A DNA stretch of 64,000 nt from Desulfovibrio sp. JY (GCA_021730285.1 CP082962.1:1178001-1242000); one strand, 5' to 3'. Positions 19,712 to 28,509 are shown, counted from the stretch's first letter. The notes: generated by a model from the letters alone, not told the origin. Numbers and translations: made by a program.

Positions 19712-19878
19712 CCGGGGGGAAACCTTTCTTGCAGAAAGGTTCTCCCCCCGGACCCCCTTTCCAAAGACTCTTAACGATGACGGTTGGTTATTCGCAATAC
19801 AATCCGTAACCGTTAAAAAGTTTAGGAAGGGGAGAGCGCGAGAGGGGAGAACCCTTTTTAAAGGGTTTCCCCTCTCGC
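19712..19878 (-). repeat. Composite intergenic hairpin element, copy B (inverted, full)
   Basis: This copy is in the opposite orientation to the other four. The CCGGGGGG-AAACCTTT hairpin (19712-19751) comes first, then the core with TTAACG and CGTTAA half-sites (about 19770-19816), then the GCGAGAGGGG hairpin (19838-19878). It fills most of the gap between the ABC permease and the radical SAM gene. Outside it, 19879-20001 shows no feature beyond the upstream region of the next gene. Confidence 0.78.
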
Positions 19879-20001
19879 ACATCTCAAAGCTATCCAACCC
19901 TTTTGCCATGCGACGTTGGTTGCCACCACGCCCCATTTGCGATAACGCAACCCGAGTTTGCGGCGCAAGCCGCCAAATCTTTGCCAACGGACCGGAGCGC
20001 C

Positions 20002-21837
20002 ATGAGAAAACGACCGCTTACCCCGGGATCATATTATCGCCTGCCCTGGAACCTTGCCGACAACGCCATCACCTGGCTCGAGCCGACCACCAAGTGCAAT
20101 CTGTACTGCGAGGGTTGTTACCGCGAAAACGACCCCGACGGGCACAGACCCCTGGCCGACGTCATCCGGGAGTTGGAGGAAGTCAAGAAGCTGCGGCACA
20201 CCGACGGCATCTCCATCGCCGGCGGCGAACCCCTCATCTATCCCGACATCGTTCCGCTGGTCCGTTACGTTGCCTCCAAGGGCTGGAAGCCCATCATCAA
20301 TTCCAACGGCCAGGCGCTCACCCCGGAACTCGTGCGCGAACTGGCCGCGGCCGGCCTCATCGGCTTCACCATGCATGTGGACTCGCACCAGCGCCGTCCC
20401 GGCTGGAAAGGGGCCAGCGAAAAGGATCTGTGCGAGCTGCGCCTCAAACTCGCCAACATGATCCACGAGCACGGGGAAGGCAAGATCGCCTGCTCGTTTA
20501 ACGCCACCATCTACCGCGACACGCTCTCCGAAATCCCCATGCTCACGCGGTTCGCCCACGAGCATATCGACATCATCCAGACGATGGTGTTCATCCTGTT
20601 CCGCTCGGCGCGAAAGAAAAACAATTTCGACGTGTTCGCCAACGGACGTCCCGTGGACGTCGGCAACCTCGTCTACCAGCTCGACAACCAGGAAGAACAC
20701 CAGGACCTCTCCTCCCAGGAGATCGCCGACGCCATCCGCCTAGCCTACCCCGACCACGAGCCCTGCGCTTACCTGAACGGTACCGAGAATCCGCTGTCCA
20801 TGAAGTGGTTGCTCACGCTTCGCGTCGGCGACAAGAACGAGATCCTGGGCTACCTCGATGCCAAGTTCGCCGAATGGACCCAGATTTTCCACCACCTTTT
20901 CTTCGGCACCTACCTGGCCTATTCGCGGCCGTGCTGGATGCGCTGGGTGCAAAAGCTGGCCCTGCTCACGCCGTTCAACAAGAGCCTGCGCAAGATTTTC
21001 TGCAAGCTGCTCACCCGGCCCAGGATGTGGAGCAAGCCGCTCAATATCCAGTCGATCATGGTCATCCAGCCCTGCGACCTGCTCGACGACGGCCGCCAGG
21101 ACATGTGCGACGGCTGCCCGGACTCGATCTTCCACGACGGCAAGATGGTCTGGAGCTGCCGGGTGGACGAGCTGGAAAAATTCGGCGCCTTCATCCAGTG
21201 CGCCCCGCGCGGCGGTTGCTGCGGCGGCGGCAAGCCGGCCCCCCAGCCCGAGTCGACGCCGGAACCCGAGCCGGCCCCTGAACAGGTCAAGGAGCCGGAA
21301 CCAGCGCCCGAGCCCGTGAAAGAGCCCGAGCCCAAACCGGAACCGACCCCGGAGCCCACCCCGGAAGCCAAGCCCGAACCGGCACCGGAACCCGTCAAGG
21401 CACCCGAACCGGCTCCCGCGCCGGCCAAGGAACCCGAGCCGACGCCCGTGCCCGCGCCGCGCCAGGAAACCGTCCCGGCCGCCAGAACCATGAGCGAGCC
21501 GGCCATCAAGGTCGAAATTCCGCCGGCCGTGGTCACGCCCGCGCCAGTGCCGGCCAAGGCCCCGGAAGCCAAACCAGTCCCCGAACCGGTCAAGGAAGCC
21601 GAACCCAAGGCTGCGGCCACACCGGCGAAAGAGCCCGAACCTGCCAAGGCGCCCGAGCCCACGCCGGCCAAGGCCGCCGAACCGGCTCCGAAACCGGCCG
21701 CCAAAGCCGCGCCGGCCGCACCCGCCAAGGGAGCCAAGCCGGCCAAGGGCAAAGCCGCCGACAAAGCAACCAAGGCCGCCGACAAGACCGCCAAAAAGGC
21801 CGGCAAGGCCACCAAGAAAAAATCCAAGGCTCGTTAG
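20002..21837 (+). CDS. Radical SAM protein with long Pro/Glu- and Lys/Ala-rich C-terminal tail
   Basis: A 611-residue protein in two parts. Residues 1 to about 405 form a radical SAM enzyme with the cluster motif CNLYCEGC (Cys32, Cys36, Cys39), GGEPLIYPD (SAM-binding GGE) and a Cys-rich end ([17 protein letters not shown], then CCGGGK) that could hold an auxiliary iron-sulfur cluster. Residues about 408-611 are low complexity: PEPxPEP repeats give way to AAKPAxKA and finish with a strongly basic histone-H1-like end ([14 protein letters not shown]). ATG 20002 follows GGAGC; the frame is open from 19903 but without a better start. The next gene is a polysaccharide flippase, so a role in surface glycan or lipid modification is possible. 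I do not recognise the substrate. Confidence 0.82.
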   Translation: MRKRPLTPGSYYRLPWNLADNAITWLEPTTKCNLYCEGCYRENDPDGHRPLADVIRELEEVKKLRHTDGISIAGGEPLIYPDIVPLVRYVASKGWKPIINSNGQALTPELVRELAAAGLIGFTMHVDSHQRRPGWKGASEKDLCELRLKLANMIHEHGEGKIACSFNATIYRDTLSEIPMLTRFAHEHIDIIQTMVFILFRSARKKNNFDVFANGRPVDVGNLVYQLDNQEEHQDLSSQEIADAIRLAYPDHEPCAYLNGTENPLSMKWLLTLRVGDKNEILGYLDAKFAEWTQIFHHLFFGTYLAYSRPCWMRWVQKLALLTPFNKSLRKIFCKLLTRPRMWSKPLNIQSIMVIQPCDLLDDGRQDMCDGCPDSIFHDGKMVWSCRVDELEKFGAFIQCAPRGGCCGGGKPAPQPESTPEPEPAPEQVKEPEPAPEPVKEPEPKPEPTPEPTPEAKPEPAPEPVKAPEPAPAPAKEPEPTPVPAPRQETVPAARTMSEPAIKVEIPPAVVTPAPVPAKAPEAKPVPEPVKEAEPKAAATPAKEPEPAKAPEPTPAKAAEPAPKPAAKAAPAAPAKGAKPAKGKAADKATKAADKTAKKAGKATKKKSKAR

Positions 21838-21852
21838 CCATCTTCCCGCCTT

Positions 21853-21880
21853 CCCTCCCGGCCCCCGGCGGCCGGGAGGG
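21853..21880 (+). promoter_or_regulatory. Hairpin overlapping the flippase ribosome site
   Basis: CCCTCCCGGCC (21853-21863) pairs perfectly with GGCCGGGAGGG (21870-21880). The 3' arm contains the GGGAGGGGG that is the only ribosome-site candidate for the flippase ATG at 21892. It could act as a terminator for the radical SAM gene, although there is no T tract, or limit flippase translation. Confidence 0.45.
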
Positions 21881-21891
21881 GGAACCCCCCA

Positions 21892-23355
21892 ATGCCCCAA
21901 GACTCGCCCCCATCGCCCCCAAAGGTCACCCGTCCGTCCTACGGTATTTTCAACAAATTCGCGCATCTCGCCGGAGCGCAGTGGATTCACGACGCGCTGC
22001 ACACCTTTTTCCTGATCTACCTGGCCCGGCTCTCCACCAGCGATTACGGCGAATTCATGGTGGCCTTCGGCCTGGCCTCCATCATCCTGTTTCTCGGCGA
22101 ATTCGGCCTCAACCAGCCCCTGGTGGCGTCCCTCAGCAAGAAATACAGCCACAAGGGCGACATCCTGGCCCAGTACACGCTGCTCAAAAGCCTGCTGCTC
22201 GTCGCGGGCTGGCTCGGGGTGGTGGGATTCGTCTTCTGGCAGGGCTACACGCCGGGACTGAAAAACCTGGTCATGGTCATTTCGGCCGGTGTGGGGCTCG
22301 AGGCCGTGGCCAGCTCCTTTTTCGTGGCCATCCGCGTGGAAGGCCGGCAGGACCTGGAAGGCCGCATCAAGGTCATTTCCGGGGTCATCGGCTACGGCTA
22401 CGCCATAGGGCTTCTGACCCTCGGCGCGGCACCCCACTGGATCGCGCTCTTCAAGGTCATCGAGAACGTGTCCAACCTGTCCGGCGGCGTCTGGATGGCC
22501 CTCAAAAAGACCGATTTCGCCGGACTCACCCTCAAGCGCAAATCCCTGGCCCGCACCTGGGCCACGGCCAAGCACGGCAGCGTGTTCGTGCTCATGGCCC
22601 TGGCCGCCATCCTCTACAACAAGGCCAATCTCTATTTCCTGCAAAGCAACGGCGGTCCGACCAAGGTGGCCCAGTACAGCGTCACCTGGGAGCTGGTGGA
22701 CGGCGTCTCGATTCTGGTCTCCAATCTCCTTTTGCGCAGCATCCTTTACCCGCTGTTCGTGCGCCTGTGGAAAAATGATCGGAGCGAGTTCAAGCGGCTG
22801 GCCAATAATTCCGTGCGCTGGCTCATCGGCATCTCGATACCCGTGATGTTCGTGCTCTTCATCGAATCCGACCGCCTCATCGGACTGGTCTACGGCGGGG
22901 CCTACCACGACGCCATGTGGATGCAGAAATGGCTGGCCGGCACCATCATCTGCGGCTTCGTGCACAACCTCTCGGCCTACCTGATGATGAGCCAGGGCAA
23001 GCAGCGCCTGCTCCTTTTCATCTATATCGGCGGCCTGGCCGTGAACCTCACCCTGTGCGCCACCCTCATCCCGGCCGATCCGCTCCTCGGCACCTGTCTG
23101 GCCATGCTTCTCACCAAGGCGGTGGTGGCCGTGACCACCACGAGCTATTGCCAGGCGACCATGCGCATCATCGACGTCAAATCCATGTGGCGCATCGCCG
23201 CGGCCTGCGCCGCGGGCGCGGGGCTCTATTTCGCCGCCATGCCCCTCGGCATACGGGAAATCTCCGAAGGCCTGGCCCTAGTGCCCTTCATCTTCCTCGT
23301 CATGCAGTGGAAAAAGGAGCTGGCCGCCCAAAAGGCCCAGGCCGGACTGGCGTAG
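21892..23355 (+). CDS. Polysaccharide biosynthesis flippase (Wzx/MATE-like)
   Basis: A 487-residue integral membrane protein with about 12-14 hydrophobic segments. It belongs to the oligosaccharide flippase/polysaccharide biosynthesis superfamily that moves lipid-linked glycans across the inner membrane. Visible family features are the N-terminal amphipathic LARLSTSDYGEFMVAFGLAS segment and repeated pairs of helices separated by short loops (LMMSQGKQRLLLFIYIGG). The first 20 residues are Pro/Ser rich. It lies 54 bp after the radical SAM gene, with its ribosome site inside a hairpin, so the two may be co-transcribed. No polymerase or ligase gene is adjacent. Confidence 0.8.
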   Translation: MPQDSPPSPPKVTRPSYGIFNKFAHLAGAQWIHDALHTFFLIYLARLSTSDYGEFMVAFGLASIILFLGEFGLNQPLVASLSKKYSHKGDILAQYTLLKSLLLVAGWLGVVGFVFWQGYTPGLKNLVMVISAGVGLEAVASSFFVAIRVEGRQDLEGRIKVISGVIGYGYAIGLLTLGAAPHWIALFKVIENVSNLSGGVWMALKKTDFAGLTLKRKSLARTWATAKHGSVFVLMALAAILYNKANLYFLQSNGGPTKVAQYSVTWELVDGVSILVSNLLLRSILYPLFVRLWKNDRSEFKRLANNSVRWLIGISIPVMFVLFIESDRLIGLVYGGAYHDAMWMQKWLAGTIICGFVHNLSAYLMMSQGKQRLLLFIYIGGLAVNLTLCATLIPADPLLGTCLAMLLTKAVVAVTTTSYCQATMRIIDVKSMWRIAAACAAGAGLYFAAMPLGIREISEGLALVPFIFLVMQWKKELAAQKAQAGLA

Positions 23356-23394
23356 GGGAAGAGGAAAAGAGGGGAAGAGATGAGATGAGATGAT

Positions 23395-23529
23395 GCGAGA
23401 GGGGGACCTTTTTTGAAAAAAAGGTCCCCCTCTCGCGCTCTTCCCTCCAAAAAACTTTCAATGGTTACGGCTGAGTCCGCGATAGCACGCTGCAACCGGG
23501 AAAAGTCGTTGGGAAGGGACCGGGGAAAC
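23395..23529 (+). repeat. Composite intergenic hairpin element, copy C (partial)
   Basis: The GCGAGAGGGGGACC hairpin (23395-23436) is followed by a diverged core (AACTTTCAATGG...CGGGAAAAGTCGTT) and a short GGGAAGGGACCGGGGAAAC remnant of the second hairpin, whose 3' arm is missing. It lies 40 bp after the flippase stop. The remaining gap to 23735 holds no gene that I can support. Confidence 0.7.
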
Positions 23530-23735
23530 AAGGCCTGGACGACACCTTCCGAAAAATCGTCAAATTTCCATCATACGGTGAAAGTAGTTTTCTGATTCCG
23601 TGGAAATGGCGTAGAAGGTGAAATCCCCTTTGCCGCATTTCGCCACGCGTTGCGGCAGATTCCCAGGGACGTGGGCTGGTCTCGATCTTGCTTGAAGCCA
23701 CCCCAAAAACCACCGCACCACGGAGGGAGCCGCTT

Positions 23736-24101
23736 ATGCGCATCCGTCTGACCCCGCTTCTGACGAGCCTGTTTCTGGCCACGGCCCTGTGCGCCGTCCC
23801 GGCCCTGGCCAAAAAGGGACAGGGACAGCAAGGACAAGCCCCATCCTACGGGCCGCCGTCGTATTCCGGCCACAAGGGCGACCAGACGCCGCCCTACGGC
23901 CCTCCCTCATACGCCGGGCAGAAGGGCAACCAGGCCTCGCCCAAGGGAAAATCCTCTTATGTCGGTCCCGGGAAAAACTACGACTCGAACGGGGATATGC
24001 CGCCCGGCCAGCAAAAGAAGCAGTCCAAGCACAAGAAGAAAAAGCACCGCAACAGCCCGCCGGATCAGGCTCCGGCCTGGGGCTACCGCAATCAGGAATA
24101 A
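23736..24101 (+). CDS. Small secreted protein with YGPPSY repeats
   Basis: A 121-residue protein of unknown function. A clear signal peptide (MRIRLTPLLTSLFLATALC, cleavage after ALA near residue 26) is followed by near-repeats around YGPPSYxGxKG (residues about 37-65), then a Lys/His-rich basic stretch (QSKHKKKKHRNS) and AWGYRNQE at the end. It is probably periplasmic or surface-exposed and intrinsically disordered. ATG 23736 is preceded by GGAGGG. A strong terminator follows 19 bp after the stop, so it is likely a one-gene unit. Confidence 0.7.
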   Translation: MRIRLTPLLTSLFLATALCAVPALAKKGQGQQGQAPSYGPPSYSGHKGDQTPPYGPPSYAGQKGNQASPKGKSSYVGPGKNYDSNGDMPPGQQKKQSKHKKKKHRNSPPDQAPAWGYRNQE

Positions 24102-24120
24102 CCGGCCGCCCGACGTAAGA

Positions 24121-24153
24121 AAAAGGCCGCCCGCGACCATGCGGACGGCCTTT
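24121..24153 (+). terminator. Rho-independent terminator
   Basis: AAAGGCCGCCCGC pairs with GCGGACGGCCTTT (one G:T-type mismatch) around a short loop. It can work on both strands because of the flanking A and T tracts, and it lies just after the small secreted protein gene. Confidence 0.8.
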
Positions 24154-24244
24154 GCCGAAAAGGCGTATTCCCACGCGGCATCGCCCTCCCCTTGACTTTC
24201 CGCCGGCAACCTCTCATTCTCCGCCCACCGGAAATTGAGTTCCG

Positions 24245-24262
24245 GCGTAAGCGTTTACGTCA
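24245..24262. promoter_or_regulatory. Possible operator: imperfect palindrome upstream of MFS gene
   Basis: GGCGTAAGC (24245-24253) and GTTTACGTC (24254-24262) form an imperfect inverted repeat (7 of 9 positions) about 110 bp before the MFS start. It could bind a regulator, but no regulator gene is adjacent. Confidence 0.25.
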
Positions 24263-24372
24263 ACCAACGCGACCTGTCCCCGTCCGCAAACATTGCGGAC
24301 TGGCGGAGAGGGCGTGTTGGGTTGCGTCTTCTCCGTGTTTCGTTCCCATGCCCGCTGGAGAAGGCGTACCTG

Positions 24373-25566
24373 ATGCAATCCCTCGCCAAACGCTGTTCTT
24401 CCCCACCGCAATCCGAATGCGGCGGTCTCCCCGTCATTCTTTTATGCCTGGCGGTTTTTTCCTGCTACCTCACCGTGGGCATGCCCCTGCCCGTGATCCC
24501 GTTGTTCGTGAGCCAGGTCTTGGGCTATCCCGACTGGATCGTGGGCCTGGCCGTGGGCATCCAGTTTTTCGCCACGGTCTCGACCCGCAAATTCGCCGGG
24601 GGCATCGCCGACAACCAGGGCGGCGACGTGGCCTTGCGTCGTGGGCTGGTCGCCTGCTCCCTGGCCGGATTCACCTATCTCGCCGCCGCCTGGCTGCCGA
24701 CCGGACCGGCGGGCAAACTGGCCGTGCTCATGCTCGGCCGACTCTTGCTCGGCGTAGGGGAATCCCTGCTCCTCACCGGCGGGCTGGCCTGGGCCATAGG
24801 CCTTGCCGGTCCCGCCCGATCGGGCCGGGTCATGTCCTGGGTCGGCATGGCCATGTACGGCGCGTTGGCCGCCGGCGCGCCGGCCGGGCTGGCCCTGGAC
24901 GCCGCCCATGGGTTCCTGGCCGTGGCCGTGGTCGTGACCATATTGCCGCTTCTCGCCTTCGCGGCCCTGATTGGCGTGCCCAAAAGCCCGCCCAACAAGA
25001 CGGGCGCCTCCGTGTCCTTCCGCCGGGTTGTGGGCATCATCTGGCGTCCCGGCCTGGCCCTTGGCCTCCAAGGCGTGGGCTTCGCCGGCATCGGGGCCTT
25101 CGTGTCGCTGTATTTCGTCGCCGAAGGCTGGTCCGGAACGGGCCTGACCCTTTCGGCGTTCGGAGTGGCATTCATCTGCGCCCGGATCCTTTGCGGGGAA
25201 CTGCCCGACAAATTCGGCGGCGCACGTGTGGCCCTGGCCTTCTTCGTCATCGAAATCGCCGGCCAGGCCGTGCTCGCCACCGCTTCGCATATGGGACTGG
25301 CCATGACCGGCGCGGCCCTGACGGGATTCGGCTGTTCGATGATCTTCCCGGCGCTGGGCGTGGAAACGGTCAAACGCACGCCGTCCGAAAGCCGGGGCAC
25401 GGCCCTGGGCGCGTTCGCCGCCTTCCAGGACATCGCCTACGCCCTGACCGGCCCCGTCACCGGAACCGTGGCCGGACTCTACGGCTACCGCTCGGTGTTT
25501 CTCATCGGCACGGCGGCCGCGCTCTGCGGCCTGGCCATAACCGTGCCGTTGCTCCGGCAGAAGTAA
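24373..25566 (+). CDS. MFS transporter (drug/sugar efflux type)
   Basis: A 397-residue major facilitator with about 12 membrane helices. The helix 2-3 loop region reads GIADNQGGDVALRRGL and helix 4 LGRLLLGVGESLLLTGGLAW, similar to the YfcJ/YhhS-like exporters. The frame is open from 24235, but the ATG at 24373 has GGAGAAGG 8 bp upstream and gives a normal MFS N-terminus ahead of the first helix (PVILLCLAVFSCYLTVGM). The substrate is unknown. It is convergent with the GT21-like gene, and element D fills the 175-bp gap between them. Confidence 0.85.
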   Translation: MQSLAKRCSSPPQSECGGLPVILLCLAVFSCYLTVGMPLPVIPLFVSQVLGYPDWIVGLAVGIQFFATVSTRKFAGGIADNQGGDVALRRGLVACSLAGFTYLAAAWLPTGPAGKLAVLMLGRLLLGVGESLLLTGGLAWAIGLAGPARSGRVMSWVGMAMYGALAAGAPAGLALDAAHGFLAVAVVVTILPLLAFAALIGVPKSPPNKTGASVSFRRVVGIIWRPGLALGLQGVGFAGIGAFVSLYFVAEGWSGTGLTLSAFGVAFICARILCGELPDKFGGARVALAFFVIEIAGQAVLATASHMGLAMTGAALTGFGCSMIFPALGVETVKRTPSESRGTALGAFAAFQDIAYALTGPVTGTVAGLYGYRSVFLIGTAAALCGLAITVPLLRQK

Positions 25567-25580
25567 GGGAAGGAAAAGAT

Positions 25581-25722
25581 GCGAGAGGGGGACCCTTTTT
25601 GAAAAAAGGGTCCCCCTCTCGCGCTCTCCCTCCCCAAAAACTTTTAACGATAACAACGTATCCCGTTAAAAGTCTTTTGAAGGGGGTTCGGGGGAAACTT
25701 TTCGTAAGACAAAGTTTCCCCC
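25581..25722 (+). repeat. Composite intergenic hairpin element, copy D (full, best preserved)
   Basis: A perfect 20-bp-arm hairpin (25581-25622, GCGAGAGGGGGACCC...) comes first. The core carries a perfect 10-bp inverted repeat, ACTTTTAACG (25640-25649) and CGTTAAAAGT (25664-25673). The second hairpin is GGGGGAAACTTT (25690-25701) with AAAGTTTCCCCC (25711-25722). The element fills the gap between two convergent genes and would terminate transcription from both sides. Confidence 0.82.
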
Positions 25723-25741
25723 GTCTCTTCCAGCTCTTCTC

Positions 25742-26899
25742 CTACCCTCGGCGGATTTCCTTGACCACGCCGCCCCAGCCCACCTTGTAGCTGATGCCCC
25801 GCCAGGACATGGAGCCCGTGACGAAGGTGCGGCCGAAGCACCAGGCCAGCATCAGAAATGTGGCCACGTAGCCCCGCAGCCAAGGGAGGATGCCGATCGG
25901 GCGCGGACAGAGGCTGCGGTAGGCCAGCCCCAGCCCGAGAAAATCGGCGGTGTAGACCAGCGCACCCCAGCCAACCAGTGGGCTGGTCCAGCCGAAGCAC
26001 CAGCCGATGAGAAGGAGCGCCGCGAACACAGGCGGCGCGGACAGCACGAAGACCGCCAGGATCGACACCAGCCAGCCCGGCGGGATGCAGAACTTGAGGT
26101 AAAGGAGTTGGCGCGTGAGCCAGTCGTCCCAATGCGAAAGCGGCACCCCGGCCATGGGCGTCTCCAGGCAGGCGGCGGCCACGGGCCAGGCGGCCACGCC
26201 GAAGCGGTGCAGATGCGGCCCCATGGAGAAATCGTCCACGATGTTTTTGCCCCACAGCTCGCGCAGCCCGAAGCGGTCGAAGGCTTGGCGCGAGATGGCC
26301 ATGGCTCCGCCCCAGGGCTGGGTGATGGCCCGGATGGGCTGGAGCAGGTGCAGGGCCATGCAGGTGGTGGCCATGCCGATGGTGGCGGTTTTGCCGTCTC
26401 CGGGCACGATCTTGTGGAAGCCGCTGGTCATGGGCGCGTCGCCCCGAATGATCGGCGCGGCCAGATTGGTGAAAAAGTGGCGATCGGCCACGTGGCTCGA
26501 ATCGCAGAAGACGAAAAGCTCGGCGGTTGCCGCCGCCCGGATGCCGGCCAGGATGTTGTGGTTTTTCTGGCCGCAACGGGTGGCCGGGCCGGCCACGACC
26601 ATAAGGACGCGGGGATCGGCCCCGGCCACACCGGCCACCAGGGACGCGGCTGGATCATCGGCCGTGGCCGTGACGAAGATGGCCGTGAAATCGGGATAAT
26701 CCTGGTCCAGCAGCGAGGCGACGGCCTCGCGCATGCCCGGATGGTCGCCGGTGACCGGCACGATGACCGCCAGCCGGGGACAGGTCTCGGGCATGGGTTC
26801 GGGGCCGTCGCCGCCGCGCACATGGCGGCGGCCAAGCAGGTAGAGGGCCGTCAGCACGACAAGCTGCACGGCCATGACCGTAAACGCAAACGCCGTCAC
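25742..26899 (-). CDS. GT21-like glycosyltransferase (ceramide glucosyltransferase/HpnI type)
   Basis: A 385-residue membrane glycosyltransferase with an N-terminal helix (about residues 3-22), a GT-A catalytic domain and three or four C-terminal membrane helices. Family features are RLAVIVPVTGDHPGM, CDSSHVADRHFF (metal-binding acidic region), VDDFSMGPHLH and the DWLTRQLLYLKF segment corresponding to the Q/RxxRW-type motif. The same architecture occurs in hopanoid HpnI, but I see no squalene/hopene genes here, so a lipid acceptor other than hopanoid is possible. It is last in a minus-strand run with a secreted protein, a GT4 enzyme and a radical SAM enzyme. Confidence 0.8.
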   Translation of the reverse strand: MTAFAFTVMAVQLVVLTALYLLGRRHVRGGDGPEPMPETCPRLAVIVPVTGDHPGMREAVASLLDQDYPDFTAIFVTATADDPAASLVAGVAGADPRVLMVVAGPATRCGQKNHNILAGIRAAATAELFVFCDSSHVADRHFFTNLAAPIIRGDAPMTSGFHKIVPGDGKTATIGMATTCMALHLLQPIRAITQPWGGAMAISRQAFDRFGLRELWGKNIVDDFSMGPHLHRFGVAAWPVAAACLETPMAGVPLSHWDDWLTRQLLYLKFCIPPGWLVSILAVFVLSAPPVFAALLLIGWCFGWTSPLVGWGALVYTADFLGLGLAYRSLCPRPIGILPWLRGYVATFLMLAWCFGRTFVTGSMSWRGISYKVGWGGVVKEIRRG

Positions 26900-26921
26900 G
26901 AAGCCTCCTGGAAAATACGCG

Positions 26922-27350
26922 TCATCCCGGCCGGTGCGACGCCTTGGTCGCGGGCCCGGAAGCGGAAGAGCCGGCGGCGGCCGGAGATTTGCCGCCGGGT
27001 TTGAGCGGCACCCGGGTAGCTTCGAGCTTCAGCTTGCTGCCGCCCTTGGTGGTCAGCACGCCGCAAATGGCGTTGCCCTTGGCGTCGCCCTCGAACACGT
27101 GCCCGCTGCCGTGGACCATGTACATATGGCCGTTGAAAATCGCGCCCACCACATGGTAGACGTTGGTTTCGCCGGTCATGGCGTGGACCACCACCTCGGC
27201 CTTGACGTGGTGCCCGTCCTGCTCCACGCGGGCCTGCAAATCCGAGCCGTAGAGGCTGCCGCGCCACAGGCCGTTCACGTTCACTTCCCGGGCCATGGCC
27301 GTGCCGCACAGGGCGGCGAGGACCAGCAACGACAGCAGAAAAGTCTTCAT
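26922..27350 (-). CDS. Secreted protein of unknown function
   Basis: A 142-residue protein with a signal peptide (MKTFLLSLLVLAALCGTAMA, cleavage near residue 20). The mature part is a small beta-rich domain starting VNVNGLWRGSLYGSDLQARVEQDG, a pattern seen in periplasmic lipocalin-like or OB-like modules. The C-terminus is Ser/Ala/Gly/Lys rich and probably disordered. It lies 22 bp upstream of the GT21-like gene and 64 bp downstream of the GT4 gene on the same strand, so it is likely part of their operon. I do not recognise the family. Confidence 0.7.
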   Translation of the reverse strand: MKTFLLSLLVLAALCGTAMAREVNVNGLWRGSLYGSDLQARVEQDGHHVKAEVVVHAMTGETNVYHVVGAIFNGHMYMVHGSGHVFEGDAKGNAICGVLTTKGGSKLKLEATRVPLKPGGKSPAAAGSSASGPATKASHRPG

Positions 27351-27414
27351 AGGGGATGCCTCCGGCGGCCGGCATGAGCCCCGGCCCCATCGGGGGAAGT
27401 CCAGGGGGACGCGC

Positions 27415-28509
27415 CTACCCGGCCGCTTGCGCCAACACCTGCGTTAACACGGCTTCGTGGCGGCGGACCATCGTTTCCATGGAGAATTGTTCCAGCACCC
27501 GCGCCCTGGCGTTTTCCCCATACTGGCGGCGCAGGTCCTCGTCGGCGAGCAGCCGGGCCATGTTCGCGCCGAGTGCCTCGGGATTGCGCGGCGGACAGAG
27601 CAGCCCGGTGCGTTCGGGCTCGACCGCGTCCGGGATGCCGCCGACCGCCGTGGCCGCGACCGGTATGCCCATGCTCATGGCCTCCAGGATCACGTTTGGC
27701 AAGCCCTCGCGCACCGAGGAAAGCACGACCACCGAAGCCTGCTGGAAAAACGGCCTGGGATCGGGCGCGGCGGGATAGGTGCGGATGGCCCCGCGCACCG
27801 GGCTGCGGGCGGCAAGCGTGCGCACCCGGGTGCGCAGCGGCCCGTCGCCGACCAGCCACAACTCGGCCCTCGGCCGCTCGGCCACCGTGCGTTCGAAGGC
27901 CGCAAGCAGCGTTTCGTGGTCCTTGTCCTCGCAGTAGCGCGCCGGACACAGCACCACCTCGCGCACCGGGCGCAACTCCTCGGGCGGCGGGACGAAATAC
28001 GCCGTGTCCACCCCGTTGGGGATGCAGGTGACCTTGCTCTCGGGCCGGCCCAGGCGCACGAGCGCGTCCTTAAGCGGCGCGGCGTTGACGATGTGGTGGG
28101 CGACGCAATTTTTCAGCCAGAGTTCGTGCTGGCGCTTGATGGCCCCGCCGCCCCGGCAGGTGCCGACCACGGCGGGAAGCCGTTGCAGGCGGCCGAACAC
28201 CCGGCCCCAGATGTTGGGCACGGCGGTCAACGGCACCAGCACGTCGGGACGGTCGGTCTTGAGCTTTTTCCACAGCGCGCGAAGCGAGGCGGCCGTCACC
28301 TTGGGCGAGGCGGAAAGCCAGGTGAGCGGAATGCCGGCCCGGGCGGCCTGGGGCGCGAAGTCCCGGCCGTCGGCCAGCATCCAGAACTCCGGGGCGAAAC
28401 GGTCGCGATCGAGGCGTGAGGCCAGCTCCAGAGCCTGCCGCTGGGTGCCGCCGAAAAAGAGGTCCTGCAGCAGGAAGACAACGCGGGCCGGATGCAACGG
28501 CTCGGCCAT
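27415..28509 (-). CDS. Glycosyltransferase family 4/1 protein
   Basis: A 364-residue GT-B enzyme. The acceptor half begins RVVFLLQDLFFGGTQRQALELASRL. The donor half has VVLCPARYCEDKDHETLLAAF, LWLVGDGPLR, and the retaining-transferase Ex7E region VREGLPNVILEAMSMGIPV. I choose the ATG at 28509, whose A overlaps the TGA stop of the radical SAM gene, because the N-terminal sheet then begins in the normal place; the frame runs open far upstream inside that gene. The TGATG overlap implies coupled translation. It probably adds a hexose to an envelope glycan or lipid. Confidence 0.87.
   Translation of the reverse strand: MAEPLHPARVVFLLQDLFFGGTQRQALELASRLDRDRFAPEFWMLADGRDFAPQAARAGIPLTWLSASPKVTAASLRALWKKLKTDRPDVLVPLTAVPNIWGRVFGRLQRLPAVVGTCRGGGAIKRQHELWLKNCVAHHIVNAAPLKDALVRLGRPESKVTCIPNGVDTAYFVPPPEELRPVREVVLCPARYCEDKDHETLLAAFERTVAERPRAELWLVGDGPLRTRVRTLAARSPVRGAIRTYPAAPDPRPFFQQASVVVLSSVREGLPNVILEAMSMGIPVAATAVGGIPDAVEPERTGLLCPPRNPEALGANMARLLADEDLRRQYGENARARVLEQFSMETMVRRHEAVLTQVLAQAAG

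Noticed and set aside
20740-22965. A 741-codon minus-strand frame opposite the radical SAM tail and flippase
   Set aside because: Its Gly/Arg/Leu-rich low-complexity product mirrors the Pro/Glu/Lys codons on the other strand. No start signal or motif is present.
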